The position numbers and the translations under genes were made by a program. A model generated the notes under the pieces. That model was not told the origin of the DNA and ran no database searches. It worked only from the letters and a program-made list of their open reading frames with translations. Positions 43,077 to 50,872 of a stretch of 64,000 nt of DNA are shown one piece after another. The DNA is taken from positions 1 to 64,000 of the forward strand of contig JAEESN010000016.1 in the NCBI GenBank assembly GCA_016286365.1. The letters are read 5' to 3'. Origin of the DNA: Treponema sp. GTDB taxonomy: Bacteria; Spirochaetota; Spirochaetia; Treponematales; Treponemataceae. Numbering within the stretch: position 1 is the first letter of the stretch; every line of letters begins with the position of its first letter.

Positions 43077-44921
43077 TTATTTTTTCTTATTTAGATAATC
43101 AAGCGCATACTCCATCACAAAATCCCTAATGTTATTCTGATTTTCTTCCCAGGTGAATGCATATTCAAAGTTAAACGAAGCTGCCATTTCATACGTGAGT
43201 GGGACTTTAACATCAAGAGGAATGGTGCATGTGCGGGTATTATCTGTATCTATAAAACGGGTTTTTCCGTCATCCTCATATAACCAGTTGATTGTATAAC
43301 CAAAATTACAGATACTGTCTGTCAAAAGAACTTGTCCCCCCTGAGGCTGGCATGAACAGTTACTAGGCATAAAGCCCATAGTTGTAACATTCGGACATTC
43401 TTTCATAACACGCACAAAATAATCTCCGGCACTTACACAGAATGAGTTAGTCAGAACTACAACATTAATGTCTTTAAAAGAACCATCAGCCTGAACGTAT
43501 TCGGTAAGAAGGCGCTTGTGTTTCCCATCAATATCCGAAAAAGTTACATCTGTTACAAAAGTATGATCAGAAAAGAGGCTTGCAGTTTCACTAGCCAGAG
43601 CAGGATATCCGCCAAAATTATTTCTGGCATCTATAATCAGATTTTTCATCCCCTGAGCTTTTAACTCCTCAAGCTTACGGCGAAGATATTTTTTGAACGA
43701 TGGATATTTTCCTGTAAGATATGAAAGGATATCTCCAAAATAATTATACGTTTCACTATTCCGGAGCATATACGCAGTATCCTCGTTTATCATTTTTATA
43801 TCAAAATTTTTATCTACACCATAGCGGTTAGGATATACACCAAATGAAATAAGATACATCATGACATATTCAATTCTTTCGTAACCATAATCAAGCGGAG
43901 AAAATTCTTCGGTCTGCAGATTTCCCTCACTATTAATAAAAGTTACAAGAGCATTTGGACCTGGCTCTGATTCACCAAGTCTGGCACGATTTATAAGATA
44001 TTCTGCGATGTCCGAGCTTTCCCCCATCCCGCGTGTTGCAAGAAAAACCGGGCGGAAAAATTCTTCGTTCTCTTTTACAGGATAAGTATTTCCCTGATAG
44101 ATACATTCCACCTCTTCAAGAGCTTCTTCTATCGGTTTTCCATTCCATTCAACAATCTGAGTTCCATTGTGAATTCCAACCATATCAGGCGGACATTCTC
44201 GTAATGATACAACTGCAACTACCCTTCCGTCATCAAGTCGAAGCATTGAAAAACCGTAATCACTTCCACCAAGAAGTCTAAGTCCCCGAAGCCACGCATC
44301 TCTATCACCTTCTGGCCAATTAGAAACATGCCCATCATAAAAATAATGACCAAACGCTGTTACTGCGGCATAAAAAAGTCCTGCATCATTTGTACGTTCG
44401 GCTTCTTCGATGGCTGGCATAATCTTTTTTGCAATTGCCTGAATATCAGTTTTTTTCCAGTCCTTAAGTGAATAATATTTTTCAAGATCTTTTGTAAGCG
44501 AGATAAATGATTGGGTATATGACTGCTTTGTATAATTTCGTAAGCCTGAATTACTCGGCATTGGAAATACAAGCGTATAAATAAATCCCACTACAGCACC
44601 AATATTTAGAATAATAGAAAAAACTTTTGCTGGAATCTTCCATAAATCCAGTAGCGGATAAAATGCCGTTACAATCGCAGTAAGATAAAATGCCCCGTAA
44701 ATATGATAGTTATACCACCAGCTTCCAACAAACCTGCAGGCAATAAAATGAATCACACATACAAGAAGCGGCACAAAACAAAGCACACGCCAGATATTTT
44801 TACGAGTCTGATTTTTACCAAAAGGCTTTCGTACAATACCCAGTCCTACCGCAAAAACAAGCACCAGAACCGCCATAAAAATGGTAACCGGATCCTGCGA
44901 AAATAAACGAAGATAGATCAT
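43077..44921 (-). CDS. Membrane-anchored S41 (C-terminal-processing/tricorn-type) peptidase
   Basis: A 614-residue protein. About four membrane helices occupy residues 10-120 (FMAVLVLVFAVGLGIV and others). A periplasmic S41 protease region follows, with a PDZ-like stretch (VGIHNGTQIVEWNGKPIEEAL), IIDARNNFGGYPALA and the nucleophile motif LTNSFCVSAGDYFV (Ser before Ala-Gly). A four-helix N-terminus on an S41 domain is unusual. It likely processes envelope proteins or peptides. SD AAGGAAAA is present. Its upstream region is a near-copy of the one upstream of ldhA. Confidence 0.85.
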   Translation of the reverse strand: MIYLRLFSQDPVTIFMAVLVLVFAVGLGIVRKPFGKNQTRKNIWRVLCFVPLLVCVIHFIACRFVGSWWYNYHIYGAFYLTAIVTAFYPLLDLWKIPAKVFSIILNIGAVVGFIYTLVFPMPSNSGLRNYTKQSYTQSFISLTKDLEKYYSLKDWKKTDIQAIAKKIMPAIEEAERTNDAGLFYAAVTAFGHYFYDGHVSNWPEGDRDAWLRGLRLLGGSDYGFSMLRLDDGRVVAVVSLRECPPDMVGIHNGTQIVEWNGKPIEEALEEVECIYQGNTYPVKENEEFFRPVFLATRGMGESSDIAEYLINRARLGESEPGPNALVTFINSEGNLQTEEFSPLDYGYERIEYVMMYLISFGVYPNRYGVDKNFDIKMINEDTAYMLRNSETYNYFGDILSYLTGKYPSFKKYLRRKLEELKAQGMKNLIIDARNNFGGYPALASETASLFSDHTFVTDVTFSDIDGKHKRLLTEYVQADGSFKDINVVVLTNSFCVSAGDYFVRVMKECPNVTTMGFMPSNCSCQPQGGQVLLTDSICNFGYTINWLYEDDGKTRFIDTDNTRTCTIPLDVKVPLTYEMAASFNFEYAFTWEENQNNIRDFVMEYALDYLNKKK

Positions 44922-44964
44922 AAGTTGTTTTCCTTATTAAAATAATAGTATCACAGGTTTTCTG

Positions 44965-45032
44965 AAAAATACATTGTAAATTACTTCATAAATTATTATA
45001 TATAACCTGTAAAGCCTGCTTCCCAATAGACT
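44965..45032. repeat. 68-bp direct repeat, copy 1 (upstream of the S41 gene)
   Basis: This segment matches 46089-46156 over the same length with a few substitutions. Shared parts include AAAATACATTGTAAATT, AATTATTATAT and TGTAAAGCCTGCT. It ends 44 bp before the S41 start codon. Confidence 0.8.
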
Positions 45033-45033
45033 T

Positions 45034-46026
45034 TTACTTCACTTCATTCACAAGTTCTGCGCCGGCGGCAAAGGATTTTATATTTTCAAGAGTTGTTTCG
45101 GCAAGATTTTTTAATGCGTTGGTTGTGAGGAAGGCCTGATGTCCGGTGATGATGACGTTTGGAAATGTGAGGAGGCGTGCGAGTACATCGTCTGTCATGA
45201 TGTCGGTAGACCAGTCGTTAAAGAAATATTTACTTTCTTCTTCATAAACATCCATGCCGATTCCGCCGATGTGCCCATGCTTGAGGGCGTGAACAAGTGC
45301 TTTTGAATCTATGAGTGCACCGCGGCCTGTGTTGATGATTACGGCATCATGCTTCATCATCTTCATGCGGTCGTGATTTACTACATGCTTTGTTTCTTCG
45401 GTGAGCGGACAGTGAAGGCTTAGAACATCACTCTTCTGAAAGATTTCGTCGAGACCGACATATTCAATATTTTTTTCTTTAGCCCAATCATTATTCGGAA
45501 AAGGATCGTATGCAATGATTTTCATTCCAAACCCCTTGAGAATATCTGCCATTATGCGCCCGATTTTTCCTGTTCCAAGAATGCCGGCTGTGAGTCCAAA
45601 CAAATCTCGCCCCGTAAGTCCTTCGATATTAAAGTTTGCAGTTTTTGTCCTAAGATATGCCTGAGGAATGTGTCGGGTAAGAGCCATTAAAAGTGCAACT
45701 CCATGCTCTGCAACAGCATAAGGAGAATAAGCGGGAACCCGGACAACCTTTATTCCTGCTTCCCCGGCAGCCTTTAAGTCAACATTATTAAAACCCGCAC
45801 AACGCAACGCAATCAGTTTTACACCGCATTCAGAAAGGATCTTTATCACTTCGCTATTAACAACGTCATTCACAAAAACACAAACAACATCGTAACCATG
45901 GGCTGTGAGCGCAGTATTTTCGTTCAGCTTATAATCACGAAAATCTATTTCATAATTAAATTCTTTGTTAGCCTGAACAAACAACTTTTTATCATAAGAC
46001 CGTGTATCAAAAAAAGCAATTTTCAT
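45034..46026 (-). CDS. ldhA: D-lactate dehydrogenase-type 2-hydroxyacid dehydrogenase
   Basis: A 330-residue NAD-dependent enzyme. The substrate domain begins MKIAFFDTRSYD, with LIALRCAGFNNVDL holding the catalytic Arg context. The Rossmann fold has GILGTGKIGRIMADILKGFG and the family signature continues with LHCPLTEETKHVVN and NTGRGALID. The catalytic His is in ITGHQAFLT. The pattern fits fermentative D-lactate dehydrogenase closely. ATG 46026 was chosen because AAAGGAG lies 8 nt before it; the longer frame to 46113 overlaps the upstream repeat. The gene is flanked by the two 68-bp repeats and appears monocistronic. Confidence 0.93.
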   Translation of the reverse strand: MKIAFFDTRSYDKKLFVQANKEFNYEIDFRDYKLNENTALTAHGYDVVCVFVNDVVNSEVIKILSECGVKLIALRCAGFNNVDLKAAGEAGIKVVRVPAYSPYAVAEHGVALLMALTRHIPQAYLRTKTANFNIEGLTGRDLFGLTAGILGTGKIGRIMADILKGFGMKIIAYDPFPNNDWAKEKNIEYVGLDEIFQKSDVLSLHCPLTEETKHVVNHDRMKMMKHDAVIINTGRGALIDSKALVHALKHGHIGGIGMDVYEEESKYFFNDWSTDIMTDDVLARLLTFPNVIITGHQAFLTTNALKNLAETTLENIKSFAAGAELVNEVK

Positions 46027-46088
46027 AGCGGGACTCCTTTTTGAATGATTACAATTCTTTAATAGAAGATGATAGCACATGTAACAAA

Positions 46089-46156
46089 AAAAATACATTG
46101 TAAATTGCTTCAAAAATTATTATATTAAATATGTAAAGCCTGCTGCACAGAAGACT
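46089..46156. repeat. 68-bp direct repeat, copy 2 (upstream of ldhA)
   Basis: This is the partner of 44965-45032, offset by 1124 bp. It ends 63 bp before the ldhA start codon, so both copies occupy promoter/5' UTR positions of minus-strand genes. Confidence 0.8.
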
Positions 46157-46193
46157 ATATCCAGTAATTATTTTGTGTTTATCAGTATGTGGT

Positions 46194-46259
46194 ATGGAAA
46201 ATGAAATTTCAATTCTTGAAGAAAACTCTATTCGTTCGTTTTTTTACAGAGCTGAATAA
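46194..46259 (+). pseudogene. Possible remnant of a Bro-N-type gene start
   Basis: A 21-codon ORF, MENEISILEENSIRSFFYRAE, stands alone before an A+T-rich stretch. Its pattern (short acidic start, then an IR-x-aromatic motif) recalls the first residues of Bro-N/phage-antirepressor-like proteins common in gut bacteria. The rest of such a gene is absent. This is weak and could be chance. Confidence 0.2.
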
Positions 46260-46275
46260 GATAAAAAAACTACTC

Positions 46276-46659
46276 CTAATTATAAAAAAACCAAATGGCC
46301 TCTTGAACTCTCTTAGATGCGTTGTTCTTAATAAACATCATAATATCCTCAGAAATACACGATACAAGTTGAGAGTCACATAAATACATTGAACTGTCAT
46401 CTTCTTCTATAACGATTAAATCATCAATAGAAACACCATAAATTTTTGCAAGTGCAATCAGATTTTCAAGACATGGAAGATATTTTAGATTAGGATTTTC
46501 CCAAGTATAAATTGATTGTGGATTCTGCATTCCAAATATCTTTTGAATATCTGCGACAGTGAATCCTCTTTTCTCGCGAATTTCCTTAAGTCTCTTTGAT
46601 GTCGCTTGTACATCAATTACGGGAAGTGTAAAACCGTTATCATGTGAAATCCTATACAT
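46276..46659 (-). CDS. XRE-family HTH regulator of the AAA/VWA cassette
   Basis: A 127-residue protein. The HTH (SKRLKEIREKRGFTVADIQKIFGM...SIYTWENP, about residues 20-55) is a Cro/C1-type domain, followed by a short acidic C-terminal part (IVIEEDDSS) and a helical tail. I chose ATG 46659 because a promoter (TTGAAT-17-TATCTT) ends 7 nt before it; an upstream TTG at 46683 lies inside that promoter. It is transcribed divergently from the MoxR-type gene across 113 bp and probably autoregulates and controls that operon. Confidence 0.8.
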   Translation of the reverse strand: MYRISHDNGFTLPVIDVQATSKRLKEIREKRGFTVADIQKIFGMQNPQSIYTWENPNLKYLPCLENLIALAKIYGVSIDDLIVIEEDDSSMYLCDSQLVSCISEDIMMFIKNNASKRVQEAIWFFYN

Positions 46660-46666
46660 ATAATCG

Positions 46667-46695
46667 AAGATAGTAACAAACAATTAAAAATTCAA
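46667..46695 (-). promoter_or_regulatory. Promoter of the XRE gene, leaderless arrangement
   Basis: On the minus strand TTGAAT (46695-46690), 17 nt, TATCTT (46672-46667), then 7 nt to ATG 46659. Confidence 0.6.
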
Positions 46696-46760
46696 CCCAC
46701 TTCTACATATTTAATAATTTTTTAAACTAGAAACTTAATGTTTTTCATTATTTTCTTTCT

Positions 46761-46766
46761 TATAAT
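46761..46766 (+). promoter_or_regulatory. -10 box of the MoxR-type gene
   Basis: A perfect TATAAT lies 6 nt before ATG 46773. No convincing -35 is seen at normal spacing, so an activator may be needed. Confidence 0.45.
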
Positions 46767-46772
46767 ATAAAC

Positions 46773-47846
46773 ATGGGAATAAAAATTGATTCAAACGGAC
46801 TAAGAAAAGTGCTTGAGGAAACTCCTCCCGAGCAAAATATTATGTTAACTGGAAAACATGGAATAGGGAAGTCTCGAATTCTGGAGAATTATTTTAATGA
46901 AAAAAATCAGAAGGTTGTCATACTGTTTTTGGGACAGCTGAGCGATCCGGGAGATCTTATCGGATTACCTTATAAAAACGAAAAAACCGGGAAAACTGAT
47001 TTTATGCCTCCTTATTGGTGGCCAGATGATGGAAAAGCTGTTGTTTTATTTCTAGATGAATTGAATCGTGCACGTCCAGAAGTTTTACAAACCGTAATGG
47101 ATTTGACTCTTAATCGAAAACTCGCAGGAAAATCACTTCCAGAAGGTAGCAGAATTATAAGTGCTGCAAATGATGGAGATGAATATCAACTTACGGATTT
47201 AGACCCAGCCCTTGTATCCAGATTCAACATTTATAATTTTAATCCTGGTGTAGACGAATGGCTTTTATGGGCACAAGAAAATAAACTAGACAATCGGGTA
47301 ATAGATTTTATAGCTAAAAATCCAGAAATGCTCGATGGGAAAATTTTTAATAAAGAAGATATGGGTTTGGAAAAAACACCTGACCGACGAGCCTGGGAAC
47401 GAGTAGCTAAAATCATAAATGGTAAGAAAAATCTTGAAAACTATCACAAGATCATCATCGCTGGAATTATAGGAATGCCCGCCTCATCCAGTTTCTTTGC
47501 TTTTTGTGTAGATAAAACAATGTTATCCGCATTGGAGGTCTTATCAGCAGATTTCTCCAAGATTGAAAAAGATCTGTATTCTTACAGCATTCCAAATCTA
47601 GCTTCTTTAAATGAATCACTTTTCCGTTATCTTGAAACAAATGAATTAAAAGATGATAAAAAAGAAATCGCTTCAAACAATCTTTGTGAATACTATAATT
47701 TACTACAAAAAAATAATAAACGTGAAGCCATGGCACACTTTGCAAACCTATATTCAAACGGCACTTATACAAAAGCCATAACTTTTATCATTACTGAATG
47801 TCCACTCCTTCTTACAAAAATTACACTTTTTATAAAGGATATTTAG
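46773..47846 (+). CDS. MoxR-type AAA+ ATPase
   Basis: A 357-residue AAA+ ATPase. Walker A is TGKHGIGKSRILE (about residues 26-38), Walker B is VLFLDELNRARPEV (about 91-104), sensor 1 is RIISAAND and the Arg-finger region is LDPALVSRFNIYNF. It resembles the AAA_5/MoxR group, which works with VWA-domain partners as a chaperone or remodelling pair. Its partner is encoded directly downstream with overlapping or near-overlapping frames. The ATG is 6 nt after TATAAT, without an SD. The sequence is more A+T-rich than the surrounding housekeeping genes, suggesting an acquired cassette. Confidence 0.87.
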   Translation: MGIKIDSNGLRKVLEETPPEQNIMLTGKHGIGKSRILENYFNEKNQKVVILFLGQLSDPGDLIGLPYKNEKTGKTDFMPPYWWPDDGKAVVLFLDELNRARPEVLQTVMDLTLNRKLAGKSLPEGSRIISAANDGDEYQLTDLDPALVSRFNIYNFNPGVDEWLLWAQENKLDNRVIDFIAKNPEMLDGKIFNKEDMGLEKTPDRRAWERVAKIINGKKNLENYHKIIIAGIIGMPASSSFFAFCVDKTMLSALEVLSADFSKIEKDLYSYSIPNLASLNESLFRYLETNELKDDKKEIASNNLCEYYNLLQKNNKREAMAHFANLYSNGTYTKAITFIITECPLLLTKITLFIKDI

Positions 47847-47854
47847 ATAAGATA

Positions 47855-49120
47855 ATGACAGAAGAAGAACGGATTCGACAAATAGCTGAAGATTGGTTTT
47901 TAAGGGAACCATTACTCTTTTCTATTTATTGTACACATAAAATAACCTTAAATGAGTCTCTGCATATTCCTTTTCGTGTAGGAAAGCGAAGAATAGAATT
48001 TTCACAATCTATTTTAAAAGAATTAAATGACAAAGATTTAGAGGAATATCTTCGGGCAGAAATCCTCCGTATATTATTGAAGCACCCATATCAAAGACAG
48101 CCGCTTTTTGCAATTCCGCTTGTCCTTACTTATGCGAGTAACTACACAATAAATGATATATGTACTTTTTCTGTTCCACTTGACGGATTGGGATTATTTA
48201 ATTTACCGAAAAACTTGTGTTTCGAAGAGTATTATGCCTTGATTGCGAATTTACTTGATAAACAGAGTGAATCTTCTAATTCAAACAATGAAGATCAACC
48301 CCAAGACAATGAGGAGAATCAATCTCAAGATGATGACGAGAAACAAATCCAGAACAATTCAGGACAAGGAAGTAGTATAGTTTACAAGGATGTAAATCCA
48401 TCTGATATTTCTTTCCAAATTCCTGCAGAGACATCTGAATTATGGGAAGAAGATTCTGAAATAGAAACAATAATTAACGAAACAATTGAAAAGGCAGAAA
48501 CCACAGATGGATGGGGAAGTATTGCAGGTTCTTTAAAAGATACAATCATTGCATCCTTGCACATAACAGTAGATTATCGAAGAATACTTAGTTTTTACCG
48601 CACTTCAATCTTATCCAGCAAACGTCATCTTACTCGAATGCGTCCCAACCGTCGTTATGATTTTGATGCAATGGGTAGCCGTTACGATCTAAAATCTAAT
48701 CTACTTGTTGCAATTGATATAAGTGGGTCTATCTCGAATACTTCTCTTTCAAAGTTTTATTCAATCATCAATCGTTTTTTTAAATATGGAATTGAAAAAA
48801 TAGATATAATCCAGTTTGATACAGAAATAAAAGGTCATGTTATATCCCTAAAAAAAGCAAAAAAGAAGTTAGATATTCTTGGACGTGGTGGAACCGATTT
48901 TTCTGCTCCAATTTATTATTACAATGATCACCGAAATGAATATGATGGATTAATCATTTTTACAGATGGGGGTGGACCTCTTAACGTTTTAGAATACTGT
49001 ACATATGAAATACTTTGGGTTCTACAATCATATGAAAATTACAAGAATTTTTTGGTTAGAATAGAGAATATTAAAAAACATGGTAAAAATCGTATAACAT
49101 ATATCCCCCTTCCAAAATAG
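47855..49120 (+). CDS. VWA-domain protein, DUF2201-like (MoxR partner)
   Basis: A 421-residue protein. The N-terminal half resembles the DUF2201 putative metallopeptidase region, but the expected HExxH site is eroded (AEILRILLKHP). A Gln/Asn/Glu/Asp-rich linker follows (about residues 145-185). The C-terminal VWA domain keeps the full MIDAS site: AIDISGSIS (about 285-293), GGTDF and FTDGGG. The best start is uncertain: ATG 47798 would overlap the AAA gene by 49 bases, while ATG 47855 starts 8 bases after it. MoxR-VWA pairs typically assemble or activate a third protein; the next gene is the candidate. Confidence 0.85.
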   Translation: MTEEERIRQIAEDWFLREPLLFSIYCTHKITLNESLHIPFRVGKRRIEFSQSILKELNDKDLEEYLRAEILRILLKHPYQRQPLFAIPLVLTYASNYTINDICTFSVPLDGLGLFNLPKNLCFEEYYALIANLLDKQSESSNSNNEDQPQDNEENQSQDDDEKQIQNNSGQGSSIVYKDVNPSDISFQIPAETSELWEEDSEIETIINETIEKAETTDGWGSIAGSLKDTIIASLHITVDYRRILSFYRTSILSSKRHLTRMRPNRRYDFDAMGSRYDLKSNLLVAIDISGSISNTSLSKFYSIINRFFKYGIEKIDIIQFDTEIKGHVISLKKAKKKLDILGRGGTDFSAPIYYYNDHRNEYDGLIIFTDGGGPLNVLEYCTYEILWVLQSYENYKNFLVRIENIKKHGKNRITYIPLPK

Positions 49121-49131
49121 GAGACTCCATC

Positions 49132-49923
49132 ATGCACAATAATAACGAAAAGATAATTAATTCATTCTGGTCACAGAGGCTAAGTAATGTTGTAAAAAAA
49201 TACGGTGCCAAGACAACAAACAAAGGACAACCCCTAACTGAACTATCCGACAGTAAAACAAGGGAAGAGTATGCCCAATTTGTCTTGGACGAAGTTTTGA
49301 AAGGTATCGGAGATGCTATCCCTAAAGAAAATTTTTCATCATCCATAACAGGTCCTGATGATAATTCTTCATACAATTTTATAACCGCTTACGTTGATAT
49401 ATTCTTCAAATCAAACGAACTATATCGCCTTTGGCTTCCGTATTTTTACATTCGTTTTTTTAATGACACACTAACAGAATGCTGTATTTGTCTTGGAGGA
49501 TTCAGAGGAAGTATACATAGAAAATTCAGATGCGAAAATCATCAGGTATTTGGGAAAATTCTGGCCGATCTTTATGGAAGTATCGAAAAAGACCATGAAG
49601 AATGTAAAAAGCTAGTTGCAAAATCGGACAAGGTTCAAAAAATCGTCGGTTTGGGATTTCAAACCATTATTGAAAACCAGCTAAAAGGAAGCAAGTTAGA
49701 CTGGGCCGTGACGGAAAGAGAAAATGGCAAACTCCAGATAAATGTTCGTCTTACTCCACGAAAAATCCTGACAATGATTGTAAAAACAAACACCTTTGAT
49801 AACGACTATAAACAGATTATAGACCTTCTTGAAATATTAAATACACTTATAAATAAGAAAAAAGTTGATATCAAAATCCGTGGTGAATCATATCACGATA
49901 ATATTCAGTGGCATGAAAATTAA
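49132..49923 (+). CDS. Unknown third component of the MoxR/VWA cassette
   Basis: A 263-residue protein I do not recognise. It is predominantly helical in the first two thirds, with a Cys/His-rich stretch near residues 115-140 (TECCICLGGF...RCENH) that could bind a metal. A C-terminal region with strands follows (KLQINVRLTPRKILTMIV, KVDIKIRGESY). There is no signal peptide or membrane helix. SD AGGAGA is good. It lies 11 bases after the VWA gene, so the three form one operon. It may be the substrate or effector of the AAA/VWA pair, by inference from gene order only. Confidence 0.65.
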   Translation: MHNNNEKIINSFWSQRLSNVVKKYGAKTTNKGQPLTELSDSKTREEYAQFVLDEVLKGIGDAIPKENFSSSITGPDDNSSYNFITAYVDIFFKSNELYRLWLPYFYIRFFNDTLTECCICLGGFRGSIHRKFRCENHQVFGKILADLYGSIEKDHEECKKLVAKSDKVQKIVGLGFQTIIENQLKGSKLDWAVTERENGKLQINVRLTPRKILTMIVKTNTFDNDYKQIIDLLEILNTLINKKKVDIKIRGESYHDNIQWHEN

Positions 49924-49935
49924 TAAAGAATAAAT

Positions 49936-49970
49936 GAAAAAAACGCTGGTTCCGAACAAATCCGAACCGG
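49936..49970 (-). terminator. Terminator of the retropepsin operon
   Basis: On the minus strand CCGGTTC/GAACCAG arms enclose an 11-nt loop and seven T residues follow shortly after. Confidence 0.65.
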
Positions 49971-50005
49971 AGAGTTTATTTAAAAGAGGCTTCGATAAGC
50001 TCTCC

Positions 50006-50458
50006 TTACATTTTAGTAAAATCTATAACTTCTTTTTTTGAAGGAATTCTCATAGAAAAACAAGACTCATTATTATTTAAAGAAAAAGCAAAATCACTTT
50101 TCGAAAGAATATCCATTCCGATTATAACATCAAACAATCGACTACCTTCAACCTCTACTACAGAAAGGGACGAAAAGACTGTATCATTTGGTAGTGATAT
50201 AGAAACTTCATAAACCTGTGCAATACTCATTCCATGAGCAGAGATCATTTTCAATGCCGACACGGGACGAAGCTGACACGCACTTGCTAACCTTTTGCTT
50301 ATACATGAACTATTTGCGCCTGTATCGATGAGAGCCTTAGACTTAACAGTGATAATTTTCTCAAAATTTCCATCAATAACGGGAATGTGAAGTTCAACAT
50401 CGAGAATTATTGCCGGTTTGTTTACCGGCAACTTTATTGAAAAAGATTTAGTATCCAT
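50006..50458 (-). CDS. Retropepsin-like aspartic protease
   Basis: A 150-residue single-domain protein. The catalytic motif ALIDTGANSSCIS (about residues 42-54) and the distal FDVIIGMDILSKSDFAFS (about 112-129) are the two halves expected of a retropepsin-fold protease, which would act as a homodimer. The upstream strands VELHIPVI fit the same fold. It has no signal peptide and is probably cytoplasmic. It overlaps the upstream small gene by 11 bases, implying translational coupling. Similar two-gene units are frequent in bacteria; their physiological role is not known to me. Confidence 0.85.
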   Translation of the reverse strand: MDTKSFSIKLPVNKPAIILDVELHIPVIDGNFEKIITVKSKALIDTGANSSCISKRLASACQLRPVSALKMISAHGMSIAQVYEVSISLPNDTVFSSLSVVEVEGSRLFDVIIGMDILSKSDFAFSLNNNESCFSMRIPSKKEVIDFTKM

Positions 50459-50705
50459 ATCCCACCGCCAGATTTACATTGTAAAACATCTGAAGTTCTT
50501 CCTCTTCTGTAATACAACGCTGAACTAAAAAATCACCCTGTTTCATTCCTTTTTTTAGTGCTTCAGCAACGGCGGTTCTTTCATCAGGAAAATAGGCAAT
50601 TACTTCATTATTAGAAATCAATACTCTTTCATTTTCGTGACCAGAGATTATTTCGTTTCTTTTCATATCAAACCAGTTATAAAGAGATTCCAATTTTTCT
50701 GTCAT
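50448..50705 (-). CDS. Small partner protein of the retropepsin (DUF5678-like)
   Basis: An 85-residue protein. A helical N-terminus (EKLESLYNWFDMKRNEII) is followed by the pattern RVLISNNEVIAYFPDERTAVAEALKKG and GDFLVQRCI, which resembles the DUF5678-type partners found next to bacterial retropepsins. ATG 50705 was chosen because AGGAGG lies 7 nt before it. The stop lies inside the start of the protease gene. It might be the substrate, inhibitor or targeting factor of the protease. Confidence 0.65.
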   Translation of the reverse strand: MTEKLESLYNWFDMKRNEIISGHENERVLISNNEVIAYFPDERTAVAEALKKGMKQGDFLVQRCITEEEELQMFYNVNLAVGYGY

Positions 50706-50798
50706 AATCTGCCTCCTGTTCAAAATACAATGACATTATAGTGCATCTTATGAGAATTTGCATTAAGTTTGTAACTTAATTCGATTATCCTTATGAAT

Positions 50799-50825
50799 AA
50801 AAAAAGCAGCCCCTTAAGAGGCTAC
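50799..50825 (-). terminator. Terminator downstream of carB
   Basis: On the minus strand GTAGCC/GGCTGC arms (one G-U) around CTTAAG are followed by seven T residues. Confidence 0.7.
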
Positions 50826-50828
50826 TTA

Positions 50829-50862
50829 TAGGTGCTAAATAAAATTAGGTGCTAATTAAAAT
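50829..50862. repeat. 17-bp tandem duplication
   Basis: TAGGTGCTAAATAAAAT and TAGGTGCTAATTAAAAT are adjacent copies differing at one base. Confidence 0.85.
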
Positions 50863-50872
50863 ACCCGGAAAA

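Noticed and set aside
46189-46383. 64-codon plus-strand ORF
   Set aside because: It overlaps the XRE gene antisense and has no SD or conserved motif.
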